64,000 nt of DNA, taken from the NCBI RefSeq assembly GCF_014349155.1, contig NZ_JACSIT010000135.1, positions 60,644 through 124,643 on the forward strand. The letters are read 5' to 3'. This document shows positions 25,069-33,924 of this stretch, piece by piece; position 1 is the first letter of the stretch; every line of letters starts with the position of its first letter. The stretch is from Neolewinella lacunae. Its GTDB lineage: Bacteria; Bacteroidota; Bacteroidia; Chitinophagales; Saprospiraceae. The position numbers were made by a program, and so were the translations under genes. Below the pieces are notes generated by a model. The model was not told where the DNA came from, did not search any database, and saw only the letters and a program-made list of their open reading frames with translations.

Positions 25069-27426
25069 CTACCTGACCGTGAAGTGCCGTACGAGGCGCT
25101 GCCCGGCATCATCGACGACCGTAATGCTGTGCTGACCCGGCGTGGTGCGAACCGAAAGGGAGTGAAAAGTCTCGGTGGTGGCCAGGTACTGCTCGTCGAG
25201 GTGCCAGTGGACCTTCGCCTGGTCGTCCGGGTGGGCCAGTTCAAAATAGATGCCTTCTTCGGCGCCGGTCCAGTTTTTGCTCGGGCTCAGCGCGCCATCC
25301 TGGTGGGGATAGAGGAAGGCCATGGCGCCGCCGGGTGCGCGTGGGTTGCCGCCGCAGTCGGGGTGCAGTGGCGGCAGCGCTTGGTAGTCGCTGTGTTTGC
25401 GGCGGTAGAACCAGGCCTGGCGGGCGGGCAGTTCAAACCAGGTGGTGGGACTGGCGGGGCCCGGACCGCAGTCTTGCCGCACTTGCCACTGCCCGGAGGG
25501 TTCCAGAAAAATGCGCTGGTGGTAGTTGCAAACGGCCCCGCGTTCGGCGTTGCGGGCCAGCCATTCTTCCTGGGTGGGGCAATCGGGACCGGCCAGGAAG
25601 CCGCTTTGCTGGCAGGTGGTGGCCAAAATCAGGTCGTCGAAGGGTGCTTCAAACCAGTTGGGGCCCGCATCTGGGCGCTCTTCGAGCAGGCGCAGGATGC
25701 GAAAAAGCAGGGGAGCGGCCGCGCCCACGCCCACCAGTCCGGCGCGGCCCTCGCCGTCGGCGTTGCCGTTCCAGACGCCCACCACGTACTCGGGCGTGCA
25801 GCCCACCGCCCAGGCGTCGCGGTAGCCAAAACTGGTGCCCGTTTTCCAGGCCACGGGCCGGTGGGAGCTGAAGCGTTCCATGCCGCCGGTTTCGTTGGGG
25901 CGGTTCAGTTCCAGCATGGCCTGGAGGGTTTTCCAGCCCGCCCCCGCGCCAATGGCCCCGGCGTTGCGGCTCAGTTCCGCCAGCGGCGCGCGGCGTTCGG
26001 CATCCAGCAGGGTGGGGGGCAGGAAGTCGGCCCGGGCGTACTGCCCCTGCCGCTCGTAGTAGTAGCGCTGCTGCCGCGCGATGCCCAAAAACCAGGTCGT
26101 GATTTCTTCCAGGGTCACCTCGCCGCCGCCCAGAATGAGCGACAGGCCGTAGTGGTCGGGCGGCTGGCTGATTTGCCGGAATCCGTATTCGCGCAGCGCC
26201 GCGTGGAAGCGCGGGACGCCGTATTCGCGCAGCAAAAAGACGAAGGGGATGTTGAGCGAGCGCGCCAGCGCTTCGTCGGCAGGCACCGCGCCGTCGAACT
26301 CATTGTAAAAATTGGCGGGCTGGAAATCGTTGAAACTCGTCGGCACGTCGGCCATCAACTGCCGCGCGGCCAGGCGGCCTTCTTCCTGTGCCAGGGCGTA
26401 CAAAATGGGTTTCAGCAAACTGCCCGAGCTGCGGGGGGCCGTGACGATATCGACATCGGGCGCGAACGCAGGTGCAAGGTTGGGGACATTACCGACGTAA
26501 GCCAGGACCCGCCCGGTGGCCACCTCCGTGATCGTGGCGGCAACGTTGTGGACCTCATTGCCCACCAGCCGGTCGTGGTGGCGCTCGACCAGGTCATTGA
26601 GCCGTTGCTGGAGATTGGCCTCCAGGCTGCTGGTGTAGCGCCCGGCGCCGTACTGAATGCGGAGTCGTTCGAGGAGGTGGTCGGCCGACCGGGGCAGGGG
26701 ATAAGGCGCGTCGGGCAGGGGTTCGAGCTTGGCGAGGTCGGCGCTCTCCCGGTCGAGATAGCCGGCTTCCGCAAGGTCGTCGAGCAGACCGTCCCGCTTT
26801 TCCTGCAGGGCGGTGCGCGAGCGGCCGGGGTGGATGAGGCCGGGACTGTTGGGCAAGACGGCCAGCGTCGCCGCTTCGCCCCAGCTGAGGTTGGCCGGCG
26901 AGCGACCGTAATAGCGCCGGGTGGCGGCTTCGGCCCCGACGGCATTGCCCCCGAACGGCGCGTTGGCCAGCCAGAAGTCCAGAATTTCTTCCTTGGAATA
27001 GCGCACCTCCAGCCGCGTGGCCCAGATGCCCTCAATGAGCTTTTGCCAGAGGGTCCGCGGTCGGTTGCCGCGGGCCATGCGCGCTACCTGCATCGTCAGC
27101 GTAGACGCTCCGGATACGACCCGGCCGGCCCGCCAGTTATCGCGTACCGCCCGGACAATGCCGGCCACGCTGATGCCCCAGTGCCGGTGAAAACGCCGGT
27201 CTTCGTAGACGATCACGGCCGTGGCCAGTTTCGGGGAAATGCTGTCCGCCGCCGGCATCCGCCACTGCCCGTCTTCGGCAATCCGGGCGCTGAGCAGTTC
27301 CCCCTCCGTACTGAGCAGCTCCGTGGAAAGTGGTGCCCGAAACAAGGGATTCGGCAGGCAAAACAGCCAATAACCGAAGCCGAACAACAGCAGAAAAGCA
27401 GCCAGGATTTTTGCGCGAAAACGCAT
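25069..27426 (-). CDS. pbpC: penicillin-binding protein 1C
   Basis: 785 residues: an N-terminal membrane anchor (ILAAFLLLFGFGYWLFCLP); a glycosyltransferase GT51 domain with VIVYEDRRFHRHWGI and ASTLTMQVARM; a transpeptidase domain with the active Ser in RSSGSLLKP, SLN, and KTGTSFGYRDAW; and a C-terminal BiPBP_C-like region from about residue 690. PBP1C polymerises and may crosslink peptidoglycan in the periplasm. In many Gram-negative genomes an alpha-2-macroglobulin gene sits directly upstream; here that place is taken by a repeat block. A near-copy of the 18-bp repeat (one mismatch) lies inside the gene at 26458-26475. Confidence 0.93.
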   Translation of the reverse strand: MRFRAKILAAFLLLFGFGYWLFCLPNPLFRAPLSTELLSTEGELLSARIAEDGQWRMPAADSISPKLATAVIVYEDRRFHRHWGISVAGIVRAVRDNWRAGRVVSGASTLTMQVARMARGNRPRTLWQKLIEGIWATRLEVRYSKEEILDFWLANAPFGGNAVGAEAATRRYYGRSPANLSWGEAATLAVLPNSPGLIHPGRSRTALQEKRDGLLDDLAEAGYLDRESADLAKLEPLPDAPYPLPRSADHLLERLRIQYGAGRYTSSLEANLQQRLNDLVERHHDRLVGNEVHNVAATITEVATGRVLAYVGNVPNLAPAFAPDVDIVTAPRSSGSLLKPILYALAQEEGRLAARQLMADVPTSFNDFQPANFYNEFDGAVPADEALARSLNIPFVFLLREYGVPRFHAALREYGFRQISQPPDHYGLSLILGGGEVTLEEITTWFLGIARQQRYYYERQGQYARADFLPPTLLDAERRAPLAELSRNAGAIGAGAGWKTLQAMLELNRPNETGGMERFSSHRPVAWKTGTSFGYRDAWAVGCTPEYVVGVWNGNADGEGRAGLVGVGAAAPLLFRILRLLEERPDAGPNWFEAPFDDLILATTCQQSGFLAGPDCPTQEEWLARNAERGAVCNYHQRIFLEPSGQWQVRQDCGPGPASPTTWFELPARQAWFYRRKHSDYQALPPLHPDCGGNPRAPGGAMAFLYPHQDGALSPSKNWTGAEEGIYFELAHPDDQAKVHWHLDEQYLATTETFHSLSVRTTPGQHSITVVDDAGQRLVRHFTVR

Positions 27427-27499
27427 GGGGATGGTTTAGGGGGGCAAAGATACGGGAGGGAGGGTGGGGGATTGCTCTGGTCTTTTTTCATTTATAAGG

Positions 27500-28150
27500 A
27501 GTGTTTTTTAGGTGCGGGTGGTACCCCTCCCCCGGCTTATTTCTGGGGCCCCTACCCCAGAAAACGCGTCCACAGGGGAGGGGTGACCCAAGGGATTGAT
27601 TGTCAGTTTTTTAGGTTGGATTTTTGGAAGGAGGTAGCTTTTTGCTATCGCTTTCCCCGTCATTCATCATTCGCGTAGAATGAGAGACTTTTGAGCGGAA
27701 ACTCTAGCGGCTAAAAAACATTCCTTTAACGTCAAAAGAATGGTGCTTGGGTCACCCCTCTATACCTCTCCCCCGACCCCTCTCCACAGGAGAGGGGAGA
27801 CGCAAAGGTTTGATTTTCAGTTTTTTAGGTGAGGTTTTTAAAAAGAGGCCGCTTTTTGCTATCGCTTTCCCCGTGATTAATCACTGGCGCAGAATGAGAG
27901 ACTTTTGAGCGGAAACTCTAGCGGCTAAAAAACATTCCTTTAACGTCAAAAGAATGGTGCTTGGGTCACCCCTCCGCCTGCGGGGAGGGGCCGGGGGAGG
28001 GGTATAGAGGGGCGCCCAGACCACGGAAACTCTAGCGACTGAAAAACATTCCATTAACGTCAAAAGAATGGTGCTTGGGTCACCCCTCCGCCTGCGGGAC
28101 CGGCGCAGCCAGCCGCGTAGCGCACGGGTTGGGGGAGGGGTCAAAAGCTG
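27500..28150. repeat. tandem block with perfect 84-bp direct repeats and GC palindromes
   Basis: An 84-bp segment (starting AGAATGAGAGACTTTTGAGC, ending GGGTCACCCCTC) is present identically at 27677-27760 and 27891-27974, with a partial 63-bp copy at 28025-28087. Between them run shared stretches such as CTTTTTGCTATCGCTTTCCC (27632, 27851). Each copy leads into a palindrome of the CACCCCTCC...GGAGGGGT family; that at 28080-28140 carries the insert GACCGGCGCAGCCAGCCGCG. No ORF. It occupies the gap between the HlyD gene and pbpC. Confidence 0.85.
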
Positions 28151-28166
28151 GGTAGAGATACCCCCC

Positions 28167-29444
28167 CTAAAACCGATCAAAAAACCGCCGCAAAAGCGGC
28201 TTTTCATCGGTAATGATGCTGGCTTCGCCTTCCATGAGCGGACTTGCCACCAGGCGATTGCCGGTGGTGGTGAGCAGTTCTTTGGGGAAGCTCACTTCCA
28301 CGCTGATGAAACCGTCCTGCTGGAGGTCGTTTTTCTGCACTACGCGCCCTTCCACCGAGCCGTATTCCAGGAAGGGGTAACTGTCGAAGCGAACCATCAC
28401 TTTCTGCCCGTTGGCGACGGAGCCGGATCCCCGGACGGGCAGGCGGATGCGGCCAATCATGTCTCCCGGGTTGGCGGGGATGATGGTGGCGATGTCGTCG
28501 CCGCGCAGGATGAAGGCCCCGGGCCGGATGTCGCGATTGAGCAGGAGCATCCCGCGGACCGGGCTCATCACCGTGTAGTTTTGCATCCAGCCCGAGACGG
28601 CGGCACGCAGGGCATCGTAGCTGTTGCGGAGGTCCGAAGCCGCCTGCAAAAGGGTACTCGGCACCCCGTCGCGGTAGCTTTCAATCTGGTTGCGCATCAG
28701 CTCGATGTCGAAGCTGGCCGTGCGGACCAGGGTACGGCTGGCCTGGAGCCGGTCTTCGGCAATTTCCACGTTCCGGCGGGCCAGGTTGAGCTGCTCCCGG
28801 TTGTCCAGCCCATCGGCGGCCAGCTGCTCTTCGCGGGAGAGGCGCTCACGGGTGCGTTCCAGTTCGTCTTCCAGGGCTCCCTGGCGTTGGCGCTCCTGGC
28901 GCACGGTCAGCTCCTGGGCAACGATCTTTTGCTGCAGCTCGCGGGTGGTGAGGCCGTCGAGGCGGCGCTCTTTCAGGTTCTTATAAATCTCCTGCTTTTC
29001 CTGGAATTCGTAGACGGCCTCCTTTATTTCGCCCAGGTTCCAACTGTCGGGAATACTGAACTCCGCCAGGCCCTGGTCGGATTCGTCGCCCGGCAAAAAA
29101 AGACGGTTATCGAGGGTGGAGACGTCGAAAAAGTCAGCCTGGGTTCTGGCCACCACGATGACCTGCGAGGCGGCCACCGAATCCCCGTTCTTCGCTTCAA
29201 TGCGATCAATCATGAAATCCTGCCGGGCCCGCAGCGGGCGGGGCGGGTCGATGGTCGTGAGCGTTAACCGCCCGGTTACTACGTCGGGGTAGGTATATAC
29301 CGAGGCGAGCAGGATGAGCAAGACCATGATGACCATCAGGACGACGGTTCCCCAGCGGGCAATCCAGGTGGGGGGCGTGCCGAGGATTTCTTCCATGTCC
29401 TGGCTCCGCTGGTCGTAGGGCATATGTTCTTCGTAGCCGACCAT
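28167..29444 (-). CDS. HlyD-family membrane fusion protein (peptide secretion)
   Basis: 425 residues. A cytoplasmic tail of ~30 residues and one membrane helix (WGTVVLMVIMVLLILLASVY) are followed by a short barrel strand, a long periplasmic coiled coil (roughly residues 130-270, for example QQKIVAQELTVRQERQRQGA), and the C-terminal beta-barrel (SPVRGMLLLNRDIRPGAFIL). It links an inner-membrane exporter to an outer-membrane channel. Its ATG overlaps the stop of the C39-ABC gene by one base (TGATG), so the two form one type I secretion unit. An outer-membrane TolC partner is not adjacent. Confidence 0.88.
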   Translation of the reverse strand: MVGYEEHMPYDQRSQDMEEILGTPPTWIARWGTVVLMVIMVLLILLASVYTYPDVVTGRLTLTTIDPPRPLRARQDFMIDRIEAKNGDSVAASQVIVVARTQADFFDVSTLDNRLFLPGDESDQGLAEFSIPDSWNLGEIKEAVYEFQEKQEIYKNLKERRLDGLTTRELQQKIVAQELTVRQERQRQGALEDELERTRERLSREEQLAADGLDNREQLNLARRNVEIAEDRLQASRTLVRTASFDIELMRNQIESYRDGVPSTLLQAASDLRNSYDALRAAVSGWMQNYTVMSPVRGMLLLNRDIRPGAFILRGDDIATIIPANPGDMIGRIRLPVRGSGSVANGQKVMVRFDSYPFLEYGSVEGRVVQKNDLQQDGFISVEVSFPKELLTTTGNRLVASPLMEGEASIITDEKPLLRRFFDRF

Positions 29445-31639
29445 CAGTTACCGAGCAGGGTTTGGTTGCGTACCAGGCGGAAATAGTTCGAGCGGGCCCC
29501 CATCAATTCTTTGTGGGTGCCTTGCTCGACGATAACGCCCTCGTTGATCACGATGATGTGGTCGGCGCGTTCAAAAGTAGAATGGCGGTGGGCAACGATG
29601 ACGATGGTGGCGTCTTGCATGTAATCAAACAAGTCGTCCATAATCGTCACCTCGGTAAAGGCATTGAGGCCGGTGGTGGCTTCGTCCAGGAAGAGGTACT
29701 TCGGCTGGTGGTAAAGGGCCCGGGCGATGAGCAGGCGCTGCTGCTGGCCCTTGCTGAGGCCCACGCCGCCTTCGCCCACGACGGTGGCGTAACCCTTCGG
29801 GAGACTATCAATGAAGCGCTCGATCTGGGTGATCTTGACCGCCCGCAGGAGCCGGTCCTGATCAACGTACGCTTCACCGAAGGCGATGTTACGCGCAATC
29901 GTATCGCTGAAGATGTAGCCATCCTGGGAAACGACGCCGCAGACGGACCGCCAGTAGCGCTTGTCGATCGTCGCGAGGTTGGTGCCCCCGAGCAAAATTT
30001 CTCCCTCCGTCGGTTGGTAGAAGCCCTGAAGAAGTTTGAGCAGGGTTGATTTTCCACTCCCCGAGCTGCCCACAATGGCGGTCGTTTTTCCGGCGGGAAT
30101 GACGGCGGTGAGGCCTTTCAAGACCTGCGGCGCGTTGGGCAGGTTGTAGTGAAAACCGACGTTATTGAGCTCCAATGATCCATCGCCGGGGATGGTCGAC
30201 AGCCGGTGGGATTCGTCTTCTTCGTCGGCTTTGTTGTGAATTTCGTTCATCCGCTCCAGGCTGATCAGGCTTTCGCGGAAACCGCGGGCGAACTCGGTGA
30301 AGTCGTCAATCGGGCTGTCCAATTGGGCCAGGATGTAGTGAATGGCCACCAGTGTCCCCAGCGTCAGGTCGCCTTCGAGCACGGCTTTGGCCGCCACCAG
30401 GGTGATGATCAGGTTTTTGAGCTGGTTGATGGCCGTGCCGCCGGTCCGCTGCCACTGGTCGATGTTGCTCAGCTTCAGGCGGGTGCGGTAGAGGCCGGCG
30501 CGTTGCCGTTCCCAGGCCCAGCGCTTTTGGCGGGCGGCGTTGCCCTGCTTGATCTCCTGCATCCCGTCGATGATCTCCATGAGCTGCTCTTTGCCCGCCG
30601 CACTTTGCTCGAAGAACTTGAAATCCAGGTCGCGCTTGCGCCCCTCCAGCCAACTCACCCAGAGGATGTTGAGGGCCATGCCGATGATGAAAATGACGAA
30701 CAGCGCCGTACTCCACAGCGCCAGTACCACGGCAAAGGCCAGGAAGTTGAAAATGCTGAATACGCGGATGAGCGTCGGCCCCGTCAGGAAGTTCTGCAGG
30801 CGTTCGTGGTCATTGATCCTTTGCAGCAAATCCCCCCGGCTGCGGCTGTCAAAAAACTCCAGCGGCAGGCGGGTGAGCTTGCGGATGTAGTCGGAAACGA
30901 GGCTTACGTTGACCCGCCCGCCAATGTGTAGCATGGTGTACCGCCGCAGGGCCACCAGCGCAGTAGTGGAGAGGAGCAAAATGCCCTGGGCCAGAACCAC
31001 CAGTTTGATGAAGTCGAAATCGTCGTGGACGATGCCGAAGTCCACCATATTCTTCAGTAAAAATGGCAGCAGAATCTGCAGGATGCTGGCCAGCACCAGC
31101 CCCGCCACGAATTGCCAGAGCAGGATGCTGTAGTTGCGGAAATAATCGAGGATGTATTTCCAGCTGCTTTTATCGATGCCTTCGCGGTCTTTAGCGAAGA
31201 AATCAGGAGTGGTTTCCAGGACCAGGACGTTGCCGGAAAAACTGCCGTCGGCATTTTGCTGCGTGGCCCAGTGGCGGATCATTTCCTGCTCACCGATTTC
31301 ACGTTTGCCGATGGCCGGGTCAGGGTCGGCAATGTAAAAGCGCCCCTTCCGCGCCCGGTACAGCACTACGAAATGCTCCTCATTCCAGGGCAGGATGCAG
31401 GGTAGGGGGATTTCATTTTCCAATTGTTCCAGCGAAACCGGCAGGCCGAGGGTCTGAAACCCCACGCTTTCGGCGCCTTCACTGATGCCCAACAGGCTGA
31501 CGCCCTCGCGGCTGATGCGCGTCCGTTCCCGAAAGTGTTCCAGGTTATAGTACCGGCCGTAATGACGGGCCACCATGCGCAGGCAAGCCGCGCCGCAGTC
31601 CATTTCTTCCAGCTGTTGGTAATAGGTAAATCGCAGCAT
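29444..31639 (-). CDS. peptidase-containing ABC transporter (C39 type)
   Basis: 731 residues. The N-terminal C39 cysteine peptidase shows the oxyanion Gln and catalytic Cys in YYQQLEEMDCGAACLRM, His in NEEHFVVLYRA and Asp in FYIADPD. Six membrane helices follow, then an ATPase domain with Walker A VGSSGSGKST, signature LSKGQQQRLLIARAL (LSKGQ in place of LSGGQ) and Walker B YLFLDEAT. Such proteins cut double-glycine leaders from peptides while exporting them. No double-glycine precursor gene is seen nearby, so the substrate is unknown or encoded elsewhere. Confidence 0.92.
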   Translation of the reverse strand: MLRFTYYQQLEEMDCGAACLRMVARHYGRYYNLEHFRERTRISREGVSLLGISEGAESVGFQTLGLPVSLEQLENEIPLPCILPWNEEHFVVLYRARKGRFYIADPDPAIGKREIGEQEMIRHWATQQNADGSFSGNVLVLETTPDFFAKDREGIDKSSWKYILDYFRNYSILLWQFVAGLVLASILQILLPFLLKNMVDFGIVHDDFDFIKLVVLAQGILLLSTTALVALRRYTMLHIGGRVNVSLVSDYIRKLTRLPLEFFDSRSRGDLLQRINDHERLQNFLTGPTLIRVFSIFNFLAFAVVLALWSTALFVIFIIGMALNILWVSWLEGRKRDLDFKFFEQSAAGKEQLMEIIDGMQEIKQGNAARQKRWAWERQRAGLYRTRLKLSNIDQWQRTGGTAINQLKNLIITLVAAKAVLEGDLTLGTLVAIHYILAQLDSPIDDFTEFARGFRESLISLERMNEIHNKADEEDESHRLSTIPGDGSLELNNVGFHYNLPNAPQVLKGLTAVIPAGKTTAIVGSSGSGKSTLLKLLQGFYQPTEGEILLGGTNLATIDKRYWRSVCGVVSQDGYIFSDTIARNIAFGEAYVDQDRLLRAVKITQIERFIDSLPKGYATVVGEGGVGLSKGQQQRLLIARALYHQPKYLFLDEATTGLNAFTEVTIMDDLFDYMQDATIVIVAHRHSTFERADHIIVINEGVIVEQGTHKELMGARSNYFRLVRNQTLLGN

Positions 31640-31826
31640 ATCCGAGCAAAGATAATCGATTGACGCTCAGGCTGCAAGTGCCGCAGTGGGCCGCCGGTCG
31701 ACCCCGGGTAGGTGGAGCCAACGGCGGGGGGATCGGTAGGCAAAGCTGAGGGAGCGGTGAGCGGGTGTAGGGTGGTTTTGCCCTACTGGTAAGGGAGCAG
31801 TATGCACCTGCAAAATTTCCTTTCCC
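31640..31826. other. intergenic gap with small hairpin
   Basis: 187 bp between two minus-strand genes. A GTAGGG/CCCTAC hairpin lies at 31767-31786, without a T-run. No small precursor gene with a double-glycine leader is recognisable here. Confidence 0.4.
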
Positions 31827-33074
31827 TCAAAACCGGTACCCCATGCCCAACTGCCAGCGCTCGAGGGAGGGTTTTTGGTAGGGATAATCAAAGGATCCGA
31901 TGCCGCGTTGCAGCGTTCCGCTGGCTTCGATTTGCCAGCGTTCGCCAACTCCGTATTGCAGGCCAAGGCTGCCATAGAGGGCGCCGATGCGCAATCCGGC
32001 GGGCATCACCCGGGTGTTGATGAGGTCATAATAATCATCGTCGTCGTCTTCGTAGGTGTAGCGCAGGGAAGAGGGCAGGCCGAGGATCGGCACGATGCCG
32101 GCACCGACGAAGGCCCGCAGCCGTTCCCGCCGCAGGGGGTAGTAGCGCAGCCCGACGGGCAGTTGCAGGAGGTGGAGATTGCCACGGACAGTTTCGAGTT
32201 CGTCCCAGGGATAGTCCGGGGGCAGCACGGGCAGGTCGGTGGGTGGTTCGTGGTCGTCGGGTTCAAAGCTGAAGGTGCGGGGCAGCCAATTCGCACCCAG
32301 CTCGAGGCTGAAGCGCCTGCTGGGAAACAGCTCCAGGGCGGCGCTGCCCATGGCGTTGGCGTCGTCGTTGGCGTAGGGCAGACCGATGAAACTGCCCACG
32401 CCGAGGCTGAAGGTATAGTGTTTGGGTTTTATCCGCAGCCACAGCGGAGGGCGGGGCATGGACCAGGGCGCGGCCGCAGGTGCCAACTCCGTTGGGAAAG
32501 CAGGGGATGGGACGCGCAAGGGAGTGATACCCAAGGCAGGGAGGTAATTGGTGAGGTAAGTAGGTCCTTTCTCGCCCCTCGTGATGCCCTGTTCTGCCAG
32601 GTAGCGTCGGAAGCCGGCGGCGGGCGAGGCATCCAGCGGGTCGGGTTCTGCGCCGAAGGCTTGTCTGCCAATCTTCAAGCCCTGGCTGCCGGGCCAGGTC
32701 CCGGGCCAGCCAGCCCAGGCCGCCCGCTGTCCCCCGTCCACTGCACTGCGCAGATAGAGGGTGTCGGAGATGATGGTAGTCCGCCGCTGGGTATCCGCTG
32801 CGGCCTGGAAAGAACTGCGCTGACTAAGGTGCAGTTGGGCCGTAAGGGCAGTCACCTCGCCCGCCAGTACCCGTTGTTGCCAGAGTTGCCAAGCCAGCAG
32901 GGCCACCACCAGACCAAAGCCCAGCGGCAACCAGCGCTGCCACCACGGCAGAGGATGTTGGGCACCGGAACCGAGGCGGCGGGCCAGCCGTCGCCATTCC
33001 TCAGGCTCGTAAGCCTGGGGACGCTCCGCATCCAGCAAGTCTTTGATCCGGTCTGCGAAAGCATCATCTTTCAT
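31827..33074 (-). CDS. anti-sigma-like membrane protein fused to an outer-membrane-type barrel
   Basis: 415 residues. A short cytoplasmic N-terminus (MKDDAFADRIKDLLDAERPQ and YEPEEWRRLARRL) and one membrane helix (WLPLGFGLVVALLAWQLW) fit an anti-sigma factor. A Pro/Ala-rich linker of about 100 residues leads to a beta-strand-rich region (HYTFSLGVGSFIGLPYANDD onward) that ends WQLGMGYRF with a terminal Phe, as in outer-membrane barrels. One chain could therefore reach from the cytoplasm to the outer membrane. The start at 33074 overlaps the sigma gene by 11 bp. A copy of the 18-bp repeat (32466-32483) encodes part of the linker. Confidence 0.7.
   Translation of the reverse strand: MKDDAFADRIKDLLDAERPQAYEPEEWRRLARRLGSGAQHPLPWWQRWLPLGFGLVVALLAWQLWQQRVLAGEVTALTAQLHLSQRSSFQAAADTQRRTTIISDTLYLRSAVDGGQRAAWAGWPGTWPGSQGLKIGRQAFGAEPDPLDASPAAGFRRYLAEQGITRGEKGPTYLTNYLPALGITPLRVPSPAFPTELAPAAAPWSMPRPPLWLRIKPKHYTFSLGVGSFIGLPYANDDANAMGSAALELFPSRRFSLELGANWLPRTFSFEPDDHEPPTDLPVLPPDYPWDELETVRGNLHLLQLPVGLRYYPLRRERLRAFVGAGIVPILGLPSSLRYTYEDDDDDYYDLINTRVMPAGLRIGALYGSLGLQYGVGERWQIEASGTLQRGIGSFDYPYQKPSLERWQLGMGYRF
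32466..32483 (+). repeat. dispersed 18-bp repeat inside a coding region
   Basis: GGGCGCGGCCGCAGGTGC, exact. On the minus strand it encodes the linker residues APAAAP of the membrane-barrel protein. Confidence 0.85.
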
Positions 33075-33645
33075 ACCAGTTGCTTTGGTCAATGCCCTTG
33101 TTCTTCAGGTACTGCTGAAGCTGTAACCGGGCTTTGGCGTAATTTGATTTAGAAGTTCCTTCAGAGATCGAAAGTTTTTCGGCGATTTCCCGGTGGCGGA
33201 AACCCTCGATGGCGTAAAGATTAAAGACCAGCCGGTAGGCCGGCGATAGTTGGCAGACGGCGGCCAGGACGTCGTCGTATTGCAGGTGCTCCCAGCCGTC
33301 GTTGTGGCTGTTGGACGCTGGCGGGAGGTCTTCGGAAAGCTCCTCGGGCCGGCGTTTGTAGCGGCGCAGGTAATCAATGGCCGCGTTGATCAGCACCCGG
33401 CGGAGCCAGGTTTTGAAGGGCAAGGCCGGGTCGTAGTGATCGAGTCCGGAAAAGACTTTGTAGAAGCCTTCCTGCAATATGTCGCGGGCCTCCTCGCGGT
33501 CGTGGCCGTAGCGCAGGGCGATGCTCAGCCCATAACTGAAATAGTGCTGATAAAGCGTTTCCTGGGCCTTGCGGTTGCCAGTGCGACACGCGTTGATGAT
33601 CAGCCCCATCTTTTCTTCCGCTGGACTTGCCGGCACAGTAAACAT
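33064..33645 (-). CDS. ECF-type RNA polymerase sigma factor
   Basis: 193 residues. Region 2 is seen as AQETLYQHYFSYGLSIALRY and DREEARDILQEGFYKVFSGL; the linker follows as LPFKTWLRRVLINAAIDYLR; region 4 is the helix-turn-helix LSPAYRLVFNLYAIEGFRHR plus EIAEKLSISEGTSKSNYAKA. It directs RNA polymerase to a dedicated promoter set, probably in response to an envelope signal sensed by the overlapping downstream protein. ATG 33645 was preferred (MFTVPASPAEEKM) to a start ten residues upstream. Confidence 0.9.
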   Translation of the reverse strand: MFTVPASPAEEKMGLIINACRTGNRKAQETLYQHYFSYGLSIALRYGHDREEARDILQEGFYKVFSGLDHYDPALPFKTWLRRVLINAAIDYLRRYKRRPEELSEDLPPASNSHNDGWEHLQYDDVLAAVCQLSPAYRLVFNLYAIEGFRHREIAEKLSISEGTSKSNYAKARLQLQQYLKNKGIDQSNWYER

Positions 33646-33725
33646 CTTTTTTGGTCCGTACGCATTTGGCGTCAAAATGGTTGCCTCGGGGGTTGGTCGG
33701 CCCCCGCTCCCTCGGCCTTACCCCT

Positions 33726-33743
33726 GCACCTGCGTCCGCGCCC
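33726..33743 (-). repeat. dispersed 18-bp repeat (A variant)
   Basis: Minus-strand GGGCGCGGACGCAGGTGC, upstream of the sigma factor gene. Same variant as 10410-10427, opposite orientation. Confidence 0.85.
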
Positions 33744-33924
33744 GCTGCATTTTTCATTTTTTTTGCCAGCCCATTTCGTGTTGAAACGCGCTGATTTGCA
33801 GTCGCTTAAGCTTTCGGCTTCCTCGCTCCCCGCCCGGCCGCCCCCGGCTGCGGGCAACCTTTTTTCCGGGCTTCCCGTACTGGGCGGAAGTGGGCACTAA
33901 AACGGACGCCCACCAACAGCCACC

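Noticed and set aside
24970..27678. 902-codon open frame on the + strand opposite pbpC
   Set aside because: It is the antisense shadow of a GC-rich gene; its translation is Gly/Ala/Val/Gln-rich low-complexity sequence with no motifs, while the minus strand has a complete PBP1C.
31667..31975. Possible double-glycine peptide precursor next to the C39 exporter
   Set aside because: The frame overlaps the barrel gene, has no leader motif ending in GG or GA, and is GC-shadow-like.
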